A stretch of DNA of 64,000 nucleotides from Psychroserpens sp. Hel_I_66 (GCF_000799465.1 NZ_JUGU01000001.1:930001-994000); one strand, 5' to 3'; positions 46,661-55,725 are shown, counted from the stretch's first letter. Notes: a model not told the origin generated them from the letters alone. Numbers and translations are program-made.

Positions 46661-47085
46661 TTTTTAGTTTTTTATAGATCTAGGTGAAACAAATCTAGGT
46701 AAATTATTAAAATAACCAAGGCAAATTTACAATTTTTTCTAAAATATTTTAAGGTATGAAATGCATATTTCTTGGATAAAAGGCTTATTTACTAGTTTAA
46801 AAGCATTTTTTATCGACAAAATACATTGTTAAATTTTTGCTTTTTCTGCCTTTTAAAACTACATTTTTATAGTTAAATTTTCTCAATTTTAATAGTATTC
46901 AATTTTGGAAATTTAGAATTTTGTCGATGGATATTTACAGTTCTGTCGGTTAATATGTCTAACGTTTAATCGATATATTTTACAATCCTATTCGTTTTAT
47001 CGTAAAATTTGTTCATTCATGTGATTTATAAGGATTTAAGAAATTAATCATTGAAATTTGATGAAACTCAATATTGTTTCATCTC
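46661..47085. other. 425-base AT-rich intergenic region
   Basis: This gap separates two divergent genes. It holds the promoter of the leftward gene, an ATCGACAAAATACATT element at 46812-46827 and an inverted ATCGAC half site at 46919-46928. I found no open frame of convincing length and no RNA gene. The rightward gene shows no exact TAnnTTTG box; the closest is TAAAATTTG, with one extra base, near 47003-47011. Confidence 0.5.
46690..46720 (-). promoter_or_regulatory. promoter of the 46208 gene with direct repeats
   Basis: Minus-strand TTGG (46719-46716) is 19 bases before TAGATTTG (46697-46690). On the plus strand ATCTAGGT occurs at 46678-46685 and again at 46693-46700, the second copy overlapping the -7 box. 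This suggests a repressor site at the start of transcription. Confidence 0.6.
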
Positions 47086-47715
47086 ATGAAAAATCTTATC
47101 ACCAAGTGTTCTTTTGTTTTCGTAATATTATTTAATCTACATTTAAATGCACAAGAACCAACGCAAATTTCCGAAGAGCAAAAAGAAGATTATATCGATC
47201 GTCATCCAATTTATGATTACGGTAGTAAAGAATTAACTACAACAGACACGATTCCTGATTTTGTAAACAAACAGCAAAAACTAAAAATTAGCGGTACTGT
47301 ATATACAAGTGATGGTATTACACCTGCAAAAGATGTGATCATTTATATAGAACAGGCTGATGAGAACGGGGATTTTGAGTTGAGAATGGAAAATGATAAA
47401 CGCTACGTTTACCATAGAGGTTGGGCAATTACAAATGCAGATGGTCACTATACGTTCTATACATTCTTACCAGGTAATGACAGGCGCTATAACCAATTAC
47501 AGCAATTGTTTCCTACTGTGAAAGCACCTTCTAAGCAAGCTTATGACCTAGAATCCTTTCTTTTTGACGATGATCCTTTGTTGACAAAGTTATGTCGTAA
47601 AAAAATTACTAAGAAAGGAGATGTTACACGAATACTTAAACCTGTAACAAAAGATGATCTTTTAATAGTTGAAAAAAACATTGTGCTTGAAGATACAATG
47701 GTTTCTATGAAATAA
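47086..47715 (+). CDS. intradiol-dioxygenase-like exported protein lacking usual iron ligands
   Basis: The 209-residue protein has a signal peptide (NLHLNAQ) and a beta-sandwich like the intradiol ring-cleavage dioxygenases. Segments ISGTVYTSDGITPAKDVIIYIEQ, RYVYHRGWAITNADGHYTFYTFLPG and FLFDDDPLLTKL align with that family. Where active members have a HIH-like pair after the PG turn, this protein reads NQLQQLFP, so two iron ligands appear absent. Catechol cleavage is therefore unlikely; carbohydrate- or protein-binding is possible. I place the start at ATG 47086 and not the upstream TTG at 47074. Confidence 0.7.
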   Translation: MKNLITKCSFVFVILFNLHLNAQEPTQISEEQKEDYIDRHPIYDYGSKELTTTDTIPDFVNKQQKLKISGTVYTSDGITPAKDVIIYIEQADENGDFELRMENDKRYVYHRGWAITNADGHYTFYTFLPGNDRRYNQLQQLFPTVKAPSKQAYDLESFLFDDDPLLTKLCRKKITKKGDVTRILKPVTKDDLLIVEKNIVLEDTMVSMK

Positions 47716-47802
47716 GATAATCTAGGTGTCCCATAAAAGATATTATCTATAAATAAATCAAAGGTTTATGTAAATTATACCGTTCGTGGCATTATAATTG
47801 TC

Positions 47803-47810
47803 TATATTTG
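47803..47810 (+). promoter_or_regulatory. -7 promoter element of the cold-shock gene
   Basis: TATATTTG matches TAnnTTTG and lies 27 bases before the ATG at 47838. The -33 region (GTTCGTGG near 47782) is only a weak match. The leader is short, unlike the long cold-responsive leaders of enterobacterial cspA. Confidence 0.5.
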
Positions 47811-47837
47811 CATAATTAATAAATAAATTATATTACA

Positions 47838-48029
47838 ATGAGTAAAGGAACAGTAAAATTCTTCAATGACAGCAAAGGTTTTGGATTCATCACTGAAGAA
47901 GGTTCAAACAAAGAACATTTTGTTCACATTTCTGGATTAGTCGACGAGATTAGAGAGGGTGATGAAGTAGAATTCGATCTTTCAGAAGGAAAAAAAGGAT
48001 TAAACGCAGTAAACGTTAAAGTGATTTAA
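47838..48029 (+). CDS. cold-shock domain protein
   Basis: This 63-residue CspA-family protein binds single-stranded RNA and DNA. The RNP1-like motif KGFGFIT and the RNP2-like HFVHIS are present, as is the opening MSKGTVKFFND. The length is normal for the single-domain family. It is monocistronic, with a promoter box upstream and a strong terminator downstream. It probably acts as an RNA chaperone in growth or cold adaptation. Confidence 0.93.
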   Translation: MSKGTVKFFNDSKGFGFITEEGSNKEHFVHISGLVDEIREGDEVEFDLSEGKKGLNAVNVKVI

Positions 48030-48051
48030 TACATACCGTTAAATTTTATGG

Positions 48052-48082
48052 AAGCCCATCATTAATTGATGGGCTTTTTTTT
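48052..48082 (+). terminator. intrinsic terminator of the cold-shock gene
   Basis: AGCCCATCA (48053-48061) pairs with TGATGGGCT (48067-48075), followed by nine T residues. Confidence 0.9.
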
Positions 48083-48228
48083 TGCTCTATAATTAAGTTT
48101 AATTAATTACGGTAATCATAATCGCATTTGAGCAATCATATGTATATCTAAGAATTTATCTTTATCAATAAGGCTTGAAAATATTTAAAGCTGAAAATAA
48201 CATTTTTAAAACTCATAAAATTAGAACT

Positions 48229-48735
48229 ATGATAAAACCAAGAACCAAAACTCCAGATATTCAAATTAATTTAGTGAATGATGCCAAATGGAAATTAAGT
48301 GATCAAAATCCAGCGGAATTTTCTTTAATCGTTGTTTACAGAGGTAAGCATTGCCCAATTTGTAAATCTTATTTAGAAACATTACAACAGCACTTATCAA
48401 AATTTGCTGAAAAAGGTGTCAATGTTATTGCTATAAGTTCTGATAAAGAAGAGGTAGCTAAAGCAAGTTATAAGGAATGGGATATTGCAGAAGTACCTGT
48501 TGGTTACGAGTTTCCTATTGAAGAGGCTCGGGAATGGGGACTTTACATTTCCGAAGGTATAAAAGATGAGCCAAAGCATTTTATTGAACCTGCATTATTC
48601 TTAATTAGACCAGATCAAACCCTGTACGCATCTTCAATTCAAACAATGCCATTTGCAAGACCCAAAATTGAAGATCTTTTAAAATCGTTAGATTTTGTAA
48701 TTAACAAAGATTATCCAGCTCGAGGGGAAGCATAA
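48229..48735 (+). CDS. peroxiredoxin-like (AhpC/TSA) protein
   Basis: The 168-residue cytosolic protein has a thioredoxin fold of the AhpC/TSA or redoxin type. The active site RGKHCPICKSYLETLQ shows a CxxC pair (Cys42 and Cys45), unlike the single Cys of typical peroxiredoxins, so it could act as peroxidase or disulfide reductase. The C-terminal FARPKIEDLLKSLDFV fits this family. ATG 48229 is preferred over TTG 48175, which adds 18 basic residues without family support. No partner gene is adjacent. Confidence 0.78.
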   Translation: MIKPRTKTPDIQINLVNDAKWKLSDQNPAEFSLIVVYRGKHCPICKSYLETLQQHLSKFAEKGVNVIAISSDKEEVAKASYKEWDIAEVPVGYEFPIEEAREWGLYISEGIKDEPKHFIEPALFLIRPDQTLYASSIQTMPFARPKIEDLLKSLDFVINKDYPARGEA

Positions 48736-48810
48736 TCGCGAAAGATTTAATTATCAAATATTTAATGGACGATCACATGTTTAATCGACTCAAATCTTAA
48801 CTCAAAACAA

Positions 48811-48818
48811 TAATTTTG
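48811..48818 (+). promoter_or_regulatory. -7 promoter element of the fasciclin gene
   Basis: TAATTTTG matches TAnnTTTG, 78 bases before the ATG of the fasciclin lipoprotein gene. No -33 box is evident, so the call is weak. Confidence 0.3.
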
Positions 48819-48896
48819 TTTAAGATTTTGTTAATTGTATTAAACAATGAATGATTATTATTACCTTTAAAGAAATAATTAACAAAACCAAATATT

Positions 48897-49499
48897 ATGA
48901 AATTTTTAAAAACACTATCAATAATTGCAGTTACAGGTATGCTTTTTGCTTCTTGTGCTGAGACAAAAAAAGAAAACAATGAAGAGTCTATGACAACAGA
49001 GACTGAAACAATGGAGAAGGAAGAAGACATGGCTATGTCTGAAACGCAAACTACCCCTAACATTGTGGAAGTAGCTGTAGGCAATGATAACTTTACAACT
49101 TTGGTGGCTGCTGTGAAAGCTGCTGATTTAGCTGAAACATTAAGTGGTGATGGACCGTTTACAGTTTTCGCACCAACAAATGATGCTTTTAACAAGTTAC
49201 CTGATGGGACTGTTGAGACATTATTAAAGCCAGAAAATAAAAGTAAATTATCTGGAATTCTTACTTACCACGTAGTTTCAGGAAAATATGAAGCTGCTGC
49301 GGTAATTGATGCTATCAATAAGAATAATGGAAAATTTACTGTAGACACAGTAAATGGAGGTTCAATCACATTAAGTTTAAATAACGCAAACGTTATGTTG
49401 ACTGATGCTACAGGAGGAACTTCAACAGTAATTATGGCAGATGTTGCTGCTTCTAACGGAGTTATTCATGCAATTGATTCAGTTGTAATGCCTAAATAA
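48897..49499 (+). CDS. fasciclin-domain lipoprotein
   Basis: The 200-residue protein has a lipoprotein signal (GMLFASC), then an acidic, Met- and Glu-rich linker (about 20-52). One fasciclin (FAS1) domain (about 55-200) contains GPFTVFAPTNDAFNKLP, ILTYHVVSGKY and NGVIHAIDSVVMP. FAS1 domains mediate adhesion to proteins or polysaccharides, so a surface role is likely. It is monocistronic and followed by a terminator. Confidence 0.87.
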   Translation: MKFLKTLSIIAVTGMLFASCAETKKENNEESMTTETETMEKEEDMAMSETQTTPNIVEVAVGNDNFTTLVAAVKAADLAETLSGDGPFTVFAPTNDAFNKLPDGTVETLLKPENKSKLSGILTYHVVSGKYEAAAVIDAINKNNGKFTVDTVNGGSITLSLNNANVMLTDATGGTSTVIMADVAASNGVIHAIDSVVMPK

Positions 49500-49517
49500 T
49501 TACAATTAGTAATATAT

Positions 49518-49545
49518 AAAGCCAGCTTTTAGCTGGCTTTTTTTA
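49518..49545 (+). terminator. intrinsic terminator of the fasciclin gene
   Basis: AAAGCCAGC pairs with GCTGGCTTT (about 49518-49526 with 49532-49540), followed by T residues. Confidence 0.88.
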
Positions 49546-49593
49546 TGCCTTAAAACAATTCTAATTTAATGAACAGTCTATTTAGGATGTAAA

Positions 49594-49627
49594 AAAACAC
49601 CCACAGTTTATATTATGGGTGTTTTTA
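49594..49627 (-). terminator. intrinsic terminator of the aldehyde dehydrogenase gene
   Basis: AAAACACCCA (49594-49603) pairs with TGGGTGTTTT (49616-49625). On the minus strand a T-run follows, about 20 bases after the dehydrogenase stop. Confidence 0.83.
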
Positions 49628-49645
49628 CTTTTTATGGTTCTATTA

Positions 49646-51043
49646 TTAATCTTTACTAATTAAAATAGATTTAGTGTTTACGAATTCTTTCATTCCAAAA
49701 CCACCATGCTCTCTTCCATAGCCAGAATCCTTAACACCACCAAAAGGCATATTAGGTTCTGCTAGACCAAAGCTATTTATAAATACCATACCAGTATCAA
49801 AATGCTTTTCTGCTAATTTGATTGCGCCATCAACATCTTTTGAAAAGATGCCTCCACCTAATCCAAATCTACTGTCGTTAGCAATTCTCATCGCATCTTC
49901 ATTATCTATTGCCCTTATTAATGAAGCAACAGGTCCAAACAGTTCATCATCATAAGCGGGTTGTCCTGGTTTTACATTACCTAAAACGGTTGCAGGATAG
50001 AAAAATCCGTCGCCATCTTTTGGTTTTCCACCACATAAGATTTCAGCACCTTTATCAACACTTTCTGTAACTTGTTCGTGGATCTTTTCTCTAAGGTCTT
50101 TTCTGGCCATCGGTCCTAAATCTATATTTTCATCATTAGGATCTCCCATTTTTAAATCATTCATTGCTTTTACAAAGGCATCCTTAAAATTATCGTATAC
50201 AGCTTCTACTGCGATAAAACGTTTTGCAGCAATACAGGTTTCTCCATTATTATAAATACGACCTTGTACAGATTTCTCAACTGCTAGTTCAATATCTGCA
50301 TCACTTAAAACAAGGTAAGCATCATTACTACCTAATTCTAAAACAGTTTTTTTAAGTTGTTCCCCAGCTTTTTTTCCAATTACTTTACCTGCATCTGGAC
50401 TTCCGGTAAGAGTAACACCTCTAACCAATTTATGATTTATGATATTATCAGATTGATCATGGTCAATTACTACAATTGTAAATAATCCTTCAGGCAATCC
50501 TGCAGCCTTAAATAAGTTTTCTAACAATTTAGCAGTTCCTGTCACATTTGCTGCATGTTTTAAAAGCACACTATTACCAGCCATGAGATTGGTGATTGCA
50601 TATCTTATCACTTGGTATGATGGATAATTCCATGGTTGAATACCATAAATAATTCCAATAGGTGAGTAGGTGATTATTCCCTTTCCTCCATCAGACAATT
50701 CACGTTCTTCATTCTTTAAAATTTCCGAAGCATTCTCAGCACAATAATTACATATTGCAGCGCAAAGTTCTACTTCTTGATGACTCTGTTTGAGTAATTT
50801 TCCCATTTCATTGGTCATAATTTCAGATAACTCAGATTTGTAGTTCTTAAGTTCTTGACCAATAGATTTAATGATTTTTCCGCGCTCTTCAAACGATTTG
50901 AATCGCCATTCTAAAAAAGCTTCGTGAGATTTCTCAATGATAGAGTCCACCTCTTTGTCACTCATATACTCATAAGTTTCTAAGGTTTTCCCGTTAAGCG
51001 GATTTATTGTTTCGAATGTATTTGTTTTTGTTTCTGTTCCCAT
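49646..51043 (-). CDS. NAD(P)-dependent aldehyde dehydrogenase, succinate-semialdehyde type
   Basis: The 465-residue enzyme belongs to the aldehyde dehydrogenase superfamily and best matches the succinate-semialdehyde branch. It shows the oxyanion region QPWNYPSYQV, Gly motif GSPDAGKVIG, catalytic Glu in ELGSNDAYLVL and catalytic Cys in YNNGETCIAAKRF. It lies 18 bases downstream of an SDR oxidoreductase gene and is probably in its operon. Oxidation of a semialdehyde to an acid is likely, but the aldehyde is not fixed by sequence. Confidence 0.85.
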   Translation of the reverse strand: MGTETKTNTFETINPLNGKTLETYEYMSDKEVDSIIEKSHEAFLEWRFKSFEERGKIIKSIGQELKNYKSELSEIMTNEMGKLLKQSHQEVELCAAICNYCAENASEILKNEERELSDGGKGIITYSPIGIIYGIQPWNYPSYQVIRYAITNLMAGNSVLLKHAANVTGTAKLLENLFKAAGLPEGLFTIVVIDHDQSDNIINHKLVRGVTLTGSPDAGKVIGKKAGEQLKKTVLELGSNDAYLVLSDADIELAVEKSVQGRIYNNGETCIAAKRFIAVEAVYDNFKDAFVKAMNDLKMGDPNDENIDLGPMARKDLREKIHEQVTESVDKGAEILCGGKPKDGDGFFYPATVLGNVKPGQPAYDDELFGPVASLIRAIDNEDAMRIANDSRFGLGGGIFSKDVDGAIKLAEKHFDTGMVFINSFGLAEPNMPFGGVKDSGYGREHGGFGMKEFVNTKSILISKD

Positions 51044-51061
51044 AATTTATTGTTTTAATTA

Positions 51062-51802
51062 TTATTGTTGTTCACTTGGTACGATGTAGACATCGTTGAT
51101 GTTCACACGGTCTGGTTGAGATAAGGCATAATATATAGCATTAGCAATATCTTCACTTTCTAAGGTGGTCATCTCAAGCATACCTTGCATTTTTTCTTTA
51201 ATATCTTCATCTGTAATGGTACTTGTCAAGTTAGTAGATACTGAACCAGGCTCGATGGACGTGACGTTGATTCCATATTTTGGAGCCAATTCTTGGCGCA
51301 ATCCTTCACTAAACATTTTTACAGCAGATTTTGTTGCACAATACACTGCTCCACCAGGAAAATATTGGTGAGCTGCCATTGATGAGATGTTTATAATGTT
51401 ACCGCCCTTGTTTTCCTTTAACTTAGGAAGTACTGCCGATACACCATTTAATACACCTTTAATATTGACGTCCACCATTTGTTCCCATTCATCTGTCTTT
51501 AATTTTTCGATGTAAGACAATGGCATCAATCCTGCATTATTAATCAATCCGTTCACAGTACCATATTCTTTCACCGCTTTTTCCACAACAGCTTTAAAAT
51601 CTGAAGATTTCGTCACATCGCCAGTTGCGACTAACGCTTTTCCGCCATCGTTGGATATGTTTTTTTGTAATTCTTTTAATTTGTCCTCGCTTCTTGCCAT
51701 AAGTACAACATTGGCACCATGTTTTGCTAATTTTTTTGCTGTGGCTTCACCGATACCACTGGATGCTCCAGTGATTATAATTGTTTTGTTTTCTAAATTC
51801 AT
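51062..51802 (-). CDS. SDR family oxidoreductase
   Basis: This classical short-chain dehydrogenase has 246 residues. The cofactor loop is TGASSGIGE (11-19), then NNAGLMPLS, the catalytic Ser in NISSMAAHQYF and the YCATK pair of Tyr and Lys. The C-terminal half EPGSVSTNLTSTI is typical. Basic residues after the second strand (ARSED) suggest NADP. It is followed by the aldehyde dehydrogenase gene on the same strand. The substrate is unknown; relatives act on short alcohols or hydroxy acids. Confidence 0.87.
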   Translation of the reverse strand: MNLENKTIIITGASSGIGEATAKKLAKHGANVVLMARSEDKLKELQKNISNDGGKALVATGDVTKSSDFKAVVEKAVKEYGTVNGLINNAGLMPLSYIEKLKTDEWEQMVDVNIKGVLNGVSAVLPKLKENKGGNIINISSMAAHQYFPGGAVYCATKSAVKMFSEGLRQELAPKYGINVTSIEPGSVSTNLTSTITDEDIKEKMQGMLEMTTLESEDIANAIYYALSQPDRVNINDVYIVPSEQQ

Positions 51803-52038
51803 AATTTTTTTTAATTAGTATTCCTACTTCAAGATAACTGTATTTGCGCTAGTGTGTTTGCTGTTTCGTGATTTATCTTAACACTATCACTATTTGTTTT
51901 TTAACTTCGGAAATTTTTAAACTTCACATAACATAAATACATTTAATAGTGACAATTATAAACTCGTTTGAGTTATTGAATTTCAACGCTTTTTAATAAT
52001 TTAGAGTAATTTTCAAAATCAAAAGTGAATTACAAGAT

Positions 52039-52794
52039 ATGGATAAGAAAAAAGTAGTAATAATTACAGGTTCTGGATCTGGAATGGGACGTGCAACAGC
52101 AAAACGTTTTGCTAATGATGGATATAAAGTAGTATTAAACGGAAGGACAAAAAGTAAATTAGAGAAGGTTTCCGAAGAAATAGGAAAAGAAAATTGTTTA
52201 ATTGTTCAAGGTGACATTTCCAAACCTGAAGATGTTGAGAATCTAATCAATACCACAATAAAGGAATTTGGCAGATTGGACGTACTTGTAAATAACGCAG
52301 GTGTTTTTGCGGGAGGAACTATAGATCAAGTATCTCTCGAAGATTTTAATAACGTTTTTGCCATAAACGTAACAGGTAATTTTTTGACCATAAAAACTGC
52401 CTTACCACATTTGGAGAAAACAAAGGGATCAATTGTTAACGTATCATCAGTTTCAGGAATGGGAGGAGATTGGGGCGCGTTTGCATATGATGCCACAAAA
52501 GGTGCTTTAAATCAAATGACAAAAGCACTGGCTCTAGACTTTGCTCCCAAAGGTATTAGAGTCAACGCAGTTGCGCCAAGTTTAACCGATACCGAAATGG
52601 GAGAAGGCGCAATGGAGGACGATGATACCATGAAAGAGTTCAAAAAACGAATCGCCATGGGACGAGCGGGAAAACCAGAGGAAGTTGCAGATGTTATCGC
52701 CTTTTTAGCAAGTGACAATGCACGATTTGTAACTGGAAGTATAATTCCCGTTGATGGTGGTTTGACTGCCTCAAATGGGCAACCACGTTTATAG
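52039..52794 (+). CDS. SDR family oxidoreductase
   Basis: The 251-residue classical short-chain dehydrogenase has TGSGSGMGRAT, NNAGVFAGG, Ser in NVSSVSGMGG, the catalytic YDATK and a C-terminal VTGSIIPVDGG typical of the 3-oxoacyl-ACP reductase/glucose dehydrogenase group. NGRTKSK after the second strand suggests NADP. It is divergent from the other SDR gene and has its own terminator, so it is monocistronic. The substrate is unknown. Confidence 0.87.
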   Translation: MDKKKVVIITGSGSGMGRATAKRFANDGYKVVLNGRTKSKLEKVSEEIGKENCLIVQGDISKPEDVENLINTTIKEFGRLDVLVNNAGVFAGGTIDQVSLEDFNNVFAINVTGNFLTIKTALPHLEKTKGSIVNVSSVSGMGGDWGAFAYDATKGALNQMTKALALDFAPKGIRVNAVAPSLTDTEMGEGAMEDDDTMKEFKKRIAMGRAGKPEEVADVIAFLASDNARFVTGSIIPVDGGLTASNGQPRL

Positions 52795-52816
52795 TTAAAC
52801 AAATAAATTGATCAGG

Positions 52817-52847
52817 TTCGTGGCTTTAGTGGTCACGAATTTTTTTA
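52817..52847 (+). terminator. intrinsic terminator after the SDR gene
   Basis: TTCGTG (52817-52822) pairs with CACGAA (52834-52839), followed by eight T. The loop of 11 bases is long but the T-run is good. It lies 23 bases after the stop. Confidence 0.65.
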
Positions 52848-52852
52848 TAATG

Positions 52853-54190
52853 CTATGCTTCTAACAAACGATGTCTGAGAATTTTTTGGATATCCATATT
52901 GTTTTTCTGCTTAATCAAAAAATTATCAAGTTCCTCAACATGGCTTATTTGCTCTTGTCTGTCAATAAAACCATATCCCAAATACTCACCTTTTTTAATC
53001 ATTATAAACGCCTCTTCATCCTTGTTTCTGCCTTTTTCTTTAATGATGACATCCTTTTTTTCTTCGGAAATTGATCTCATCGCATCCAAGACTCGCTCAT
53101 TGTATGTTTCCCTGGATTCTTCATCTCTACAAATCCCCTTGCAATCTGTAATAGTGTAATGTGAACATTGCCAAACAGATTCCTGCAAATGGCAATACTT
53201 AGGACATAAGTTAAACTTTGTACAAATTTGCTCCATAAATAATCTTACATCCCTTAAGTTGAAAAATGTAATTAAAGGATTAGGTACCAAACGCCCTTTA
53301 TTAAAGGCGAGGTGGATAATTCCGTTTCTATCTTCATAATTAAAAATTGCAAACGATTGGATGGTTCTTTTCGCTACTTTATTATAAACAGGGAAGTGGT
53401 GTTTGATTGCAGCATCTTCCATAAGTAAAGCTATGAGCTCACTTCCAGATTTTTCGAAATCTATATCCCGAGTTTCCCTTACCATTGTTAGCGATTTTTT
53501 GGTCTTACTATAAAAATGGCTTAAAACACGCTTTTTAATATTTTTTGCTTTGCCTACATAAATGATTTTTCCTTTTTTATCCTTAAAATAATAAATGCCT
53601 GGAGTAACGGGTAAGGCTTCAAAAGTTTCTTTTGGTAAATTTGGAGGTAAAGTTGCCTCTCTGGAATTTTTATTCAAAAAGGTTTTAAAGGTGTCTTCTG
53701 CATTTGGTTGAGCTAACAGCATTTCAAATAAAATTACAGTTGCTTCTGCGTCACCTCGAGCCCGATGTCTATCTACCAAACTTATTTTTAAATCTTTACA
53801 TAGCTTACCTAAGCTATAAGATCTAAATCCTGGTAGCAATTTCCTTGATAATCTTACGGTACACAATTTTTTTCTGTTGAACGCAATTTCCAAACGTTGA
53901 AATTCCCCTCTAATTACATTGTAATCAAAATTAACGTTGTGAGCTACGAAAATGGAATCTTCGGTAATATCAAGAATGTTTTGCGCTACATCCTCAAAAA
54001 GAGGAGCATCTGCCACCAATTTATTATCAATACCAGTAAGCGCTGTAATGTGACTGGGAATGATACTTTGAGGATTTACGAGTGTCGTAAATTCATCAAT
54101 TACCGTTGAGCCATCGTATTTAAATATTGAAATTTCTGTAATGCGATTTCCCTTTCCTGTGGTTTCAACATCTATGATGGTGTAGGTCAT
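52853..54190 (-). CDS. DnaQ-type exonuclease with GIY-YIG nuclease domain
   Basis: The 445-residue protein joins a DEDDh 3'-5' exonuclease domain (residues 1-170; Asp7 and Glu9 in IDVETTG, then HNVNFDYNVI and HRARGDAEAT) to a GIY-YIG domain (about 195-275; TPGIYYFKDKKGKIIYVGKAKNI). A C-terminal region of about 160 residues contains three or four Cys residues (CPKYCHLQESVWQC). The combination matches the UvrC-like/Cho-like fusions known in Bacteroidota and Actinobacteria. It probably acts in DNA repair or flap processing in the cytosol. No repair partner is adjacent. Confidence 0.87.
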   Translation of the reverse strand: MTYTIIDVETTGKGNRITEISIFKYDGSTVIDEFTTLVNPQSIIPSHITALTGIDNKLVADAPLFEDVAQNILDITEDSIFVAHNVNFDYNVIRGEFQRLEIAFNRKKLCTVRLSRKLLPGFRSYSLGKLCKDLKISLVDRHRARGDAEATVILFEMLLAQPNAEDTFKTFLNKNSREATLPPNLPKETFEALPVTPGIYYFKDKKGKIIYVGKAKNIKKRVLSHFYSKTKKSLTMVRETRDIDFEKSGSELIALLMEDAAIKHHFPVYNKVAKRTIQSFAIFNYEDRNGIIHLAFNKGRLVPNPLITFFNLRDVRLFMEQICTKFNLCPKYCHLQESVWQCSHYTITDCKGICRDEESRETYNERVLDAMRSISEEKKDVIIKEKGRNKDEEAFIMIKKGEYLGYGFIDRQEQISHVEELDNFLIKQKNNMDIQKILRHRLLEA

Positions 54191-54383
54191 TTATGAATGA
54201 ATTGAGTTTTAAATTATCGATCTGCAAGATACTAAATTTGATCATTTTTTTTGTTAAAACGTGTAGTGTCAAAGTCTATTGTTAGTTTTAAAATAAGTAC
54301 ATCGTCTATTGAATGAGTTAAATATTTTTTTGAAATAACTAAGAGTAGAGCTTTATTATGTTGATATTAAAGAAAAATAAATT

Positions 54384-55013
54384 ATGGAAAATATATTAGT
54401 TGCAGGTGCCACAGGTACTACAGGAAAAAAAATTATACAATTATTAAAATCGTCTCAATATTTTGAGCCAATCGCTATGGTTAGAAATGAAAAACAACAG
54501 GCACATTTTCTAGCGCACGATGTAAAAACGATTATGGGAGATTTAGAGAAAGATGTTTCACATACTCTGAAAGGTGTTGATAAAGTTATTTTTGCTGCAG
54601 GTTCTGGTGGAAAAAAAGTAGAAGCTGTTGATCAAGAAGGTGCAAAGAAGATGATTAAGGCATCACAGGATTCTAATGTCAAAAAGTTTGTGATGTTGAG
54701 TTCTATGGGAGCTGATAATCCTGAAGAAAGTGAAGAATTAAGAGATTATCTTAAAGCTAAGCATAACGCAGATGAATTTCTAAAATCATCAAACCTAAAT
54801 TATACAATTGTAAGACCTGGAAGTTTAAATAATAATGAAGGAACTGGTAAAATTGAACTCTCAAAATCATTACAAAAAAGAGGGGAGATTTCCCGAGAGG
54901 ATGTGGCACAGACTTTAGTGAGAAGTTTGCATGATGATGCTCCTAATAAAGTCACTTTTGAAATTTTAAAAGGTGAGACGCTTATAGGTAAAGCTTTAGA
55001 AGATTTTTCTTAA
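54384..55013 (+). CDS. NAD(P)H-binding SDR-like protein (YwnB/NmrA-type)
   Basis: The 209-residue atypical short-chain dehydrogenase has the Rossmann loop GATGTTGKKI at residues 7-16. LSSMGADNPEESEELRDYLKAKHNADEFLKSSNLNYTIVRPGSLNN is the typical middle block of NAD(P)H-binding 'sugar epimerase-like' proteins. Such proteins often act as redox sensors or oxidoreductases. The flavin reductase gene follows by 46 bases, a plausible partner. The substrate is unknown. Confidence 0.82.
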   Translation: MENILVAGATGTTGKKIIQLLKSSQYFEPIAMVRNEKQQAHFLAHDVKTIMGDLEKDVSHTLKGVDKVIFAAGSGGKKVEAVDQEGAKKMIKASQDSNVKKFVMLSSMGADNPEESEELRDYLKAKHNADEFLKSSNLNYTIVRPGSLNNNEGTGKIELSKSLQKRGEISREDVAQTLVRSLHDDAPNKVTFEILKGETLIGKALEDFS

Positions 55014-55059
55014 TGATTCAATTTCCGAAGAAAAACTTTTAATACTTTAAAATCAAAAT

Positions 55060-55725
55060 ATGGAACATACAATAACGATTAAAAAAATTGAGCACATTAA
55101 TCACAACGTCGTTCATTTAGTTACAGATAAGCCAAAAAATTATACATTCACTCCAGGACAAGCCACAGAGGTATCCATAAATAAAAATGGTTGGGAAACA
55201 AAAAAAAGGCCTTTTACATTTACGAGTTTACCAAATGATGATGAGTTGGAGTTTACAATTAAAATTTATCCTTCTCATGATGGCGTAACTGAGCAGATAG
55301 AGACGCTAAAAGTAAGCGATCAATTATTAATTGGAGATCCTTGGGGAGCCATAAATTATATAGGAAAAGGTGCGTTTATTGCAGGTGGTGCAGGCATCAC
55401 ACCGTTTATATCTATTTTGAAAGACTTAAAATACAAAGATCAACTAGAGGGTAACCAGTTGTTTTTTAGCAACCATAAAGAAAAGGATATTATTTATAAA
55501 AACAATCTTGAAGCTTGGTTGGGTTCTAATCTGCATTTGACACTTTCTAATGAAGAAACTGAAGATTACGATAATGGTCATATTGATGAAAATTTATTGA
55601 AAAAATATAATTTAGATACTACAAAGCAGGTATATCTCTGTGGACCACCACCAATGATGGATGCTATAAAATCTGATTTATGGCGTATGGGACTTTCAAA
55701 AGATCTTTTAGTTACTGAAGATTAA
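55060..55725 (+). CDS. FAD-dependent flavodoxin/ferredoxin reductase family protein
   Basis: The 221-residue oxidoreductase has an FAD-binding barrel (about 1-95, RPFTFTSLPND) and a NAD(P)-binding domain (about 100-221, GAFIAGGAGITPFISIL and CGPPPMMDAI). There is no C-terminal 2Fe-2S domain. It would pass electrons between NAD(P)H and a small electron carrier or flavin. It is probably co-transcribed with the NAD(P)H-binding gene upstream. The ferredoxin at 28023 is one possible partner, but that is speculation. Confidence 0.83.
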   Translation: MEHTITIKKIEHINHNVVHLVTDKPKNYTFTPGQATEVSINKNGWETKKRPFTFTSLPNDDELEFTIKIYPSHDGVTEQIETLKVSDQLLIGDPWGAINYIGKGAFIAGGAGITPFISILKDLKYKDQLEGNQLFFSNHKEKDIIYKNNLEAWLGSNLHLTLSNEETEDYDNGHIDENLLKKYNLDTTKQVYLCGPPPMMDAIKSDLWRMGLSKDLLVTED

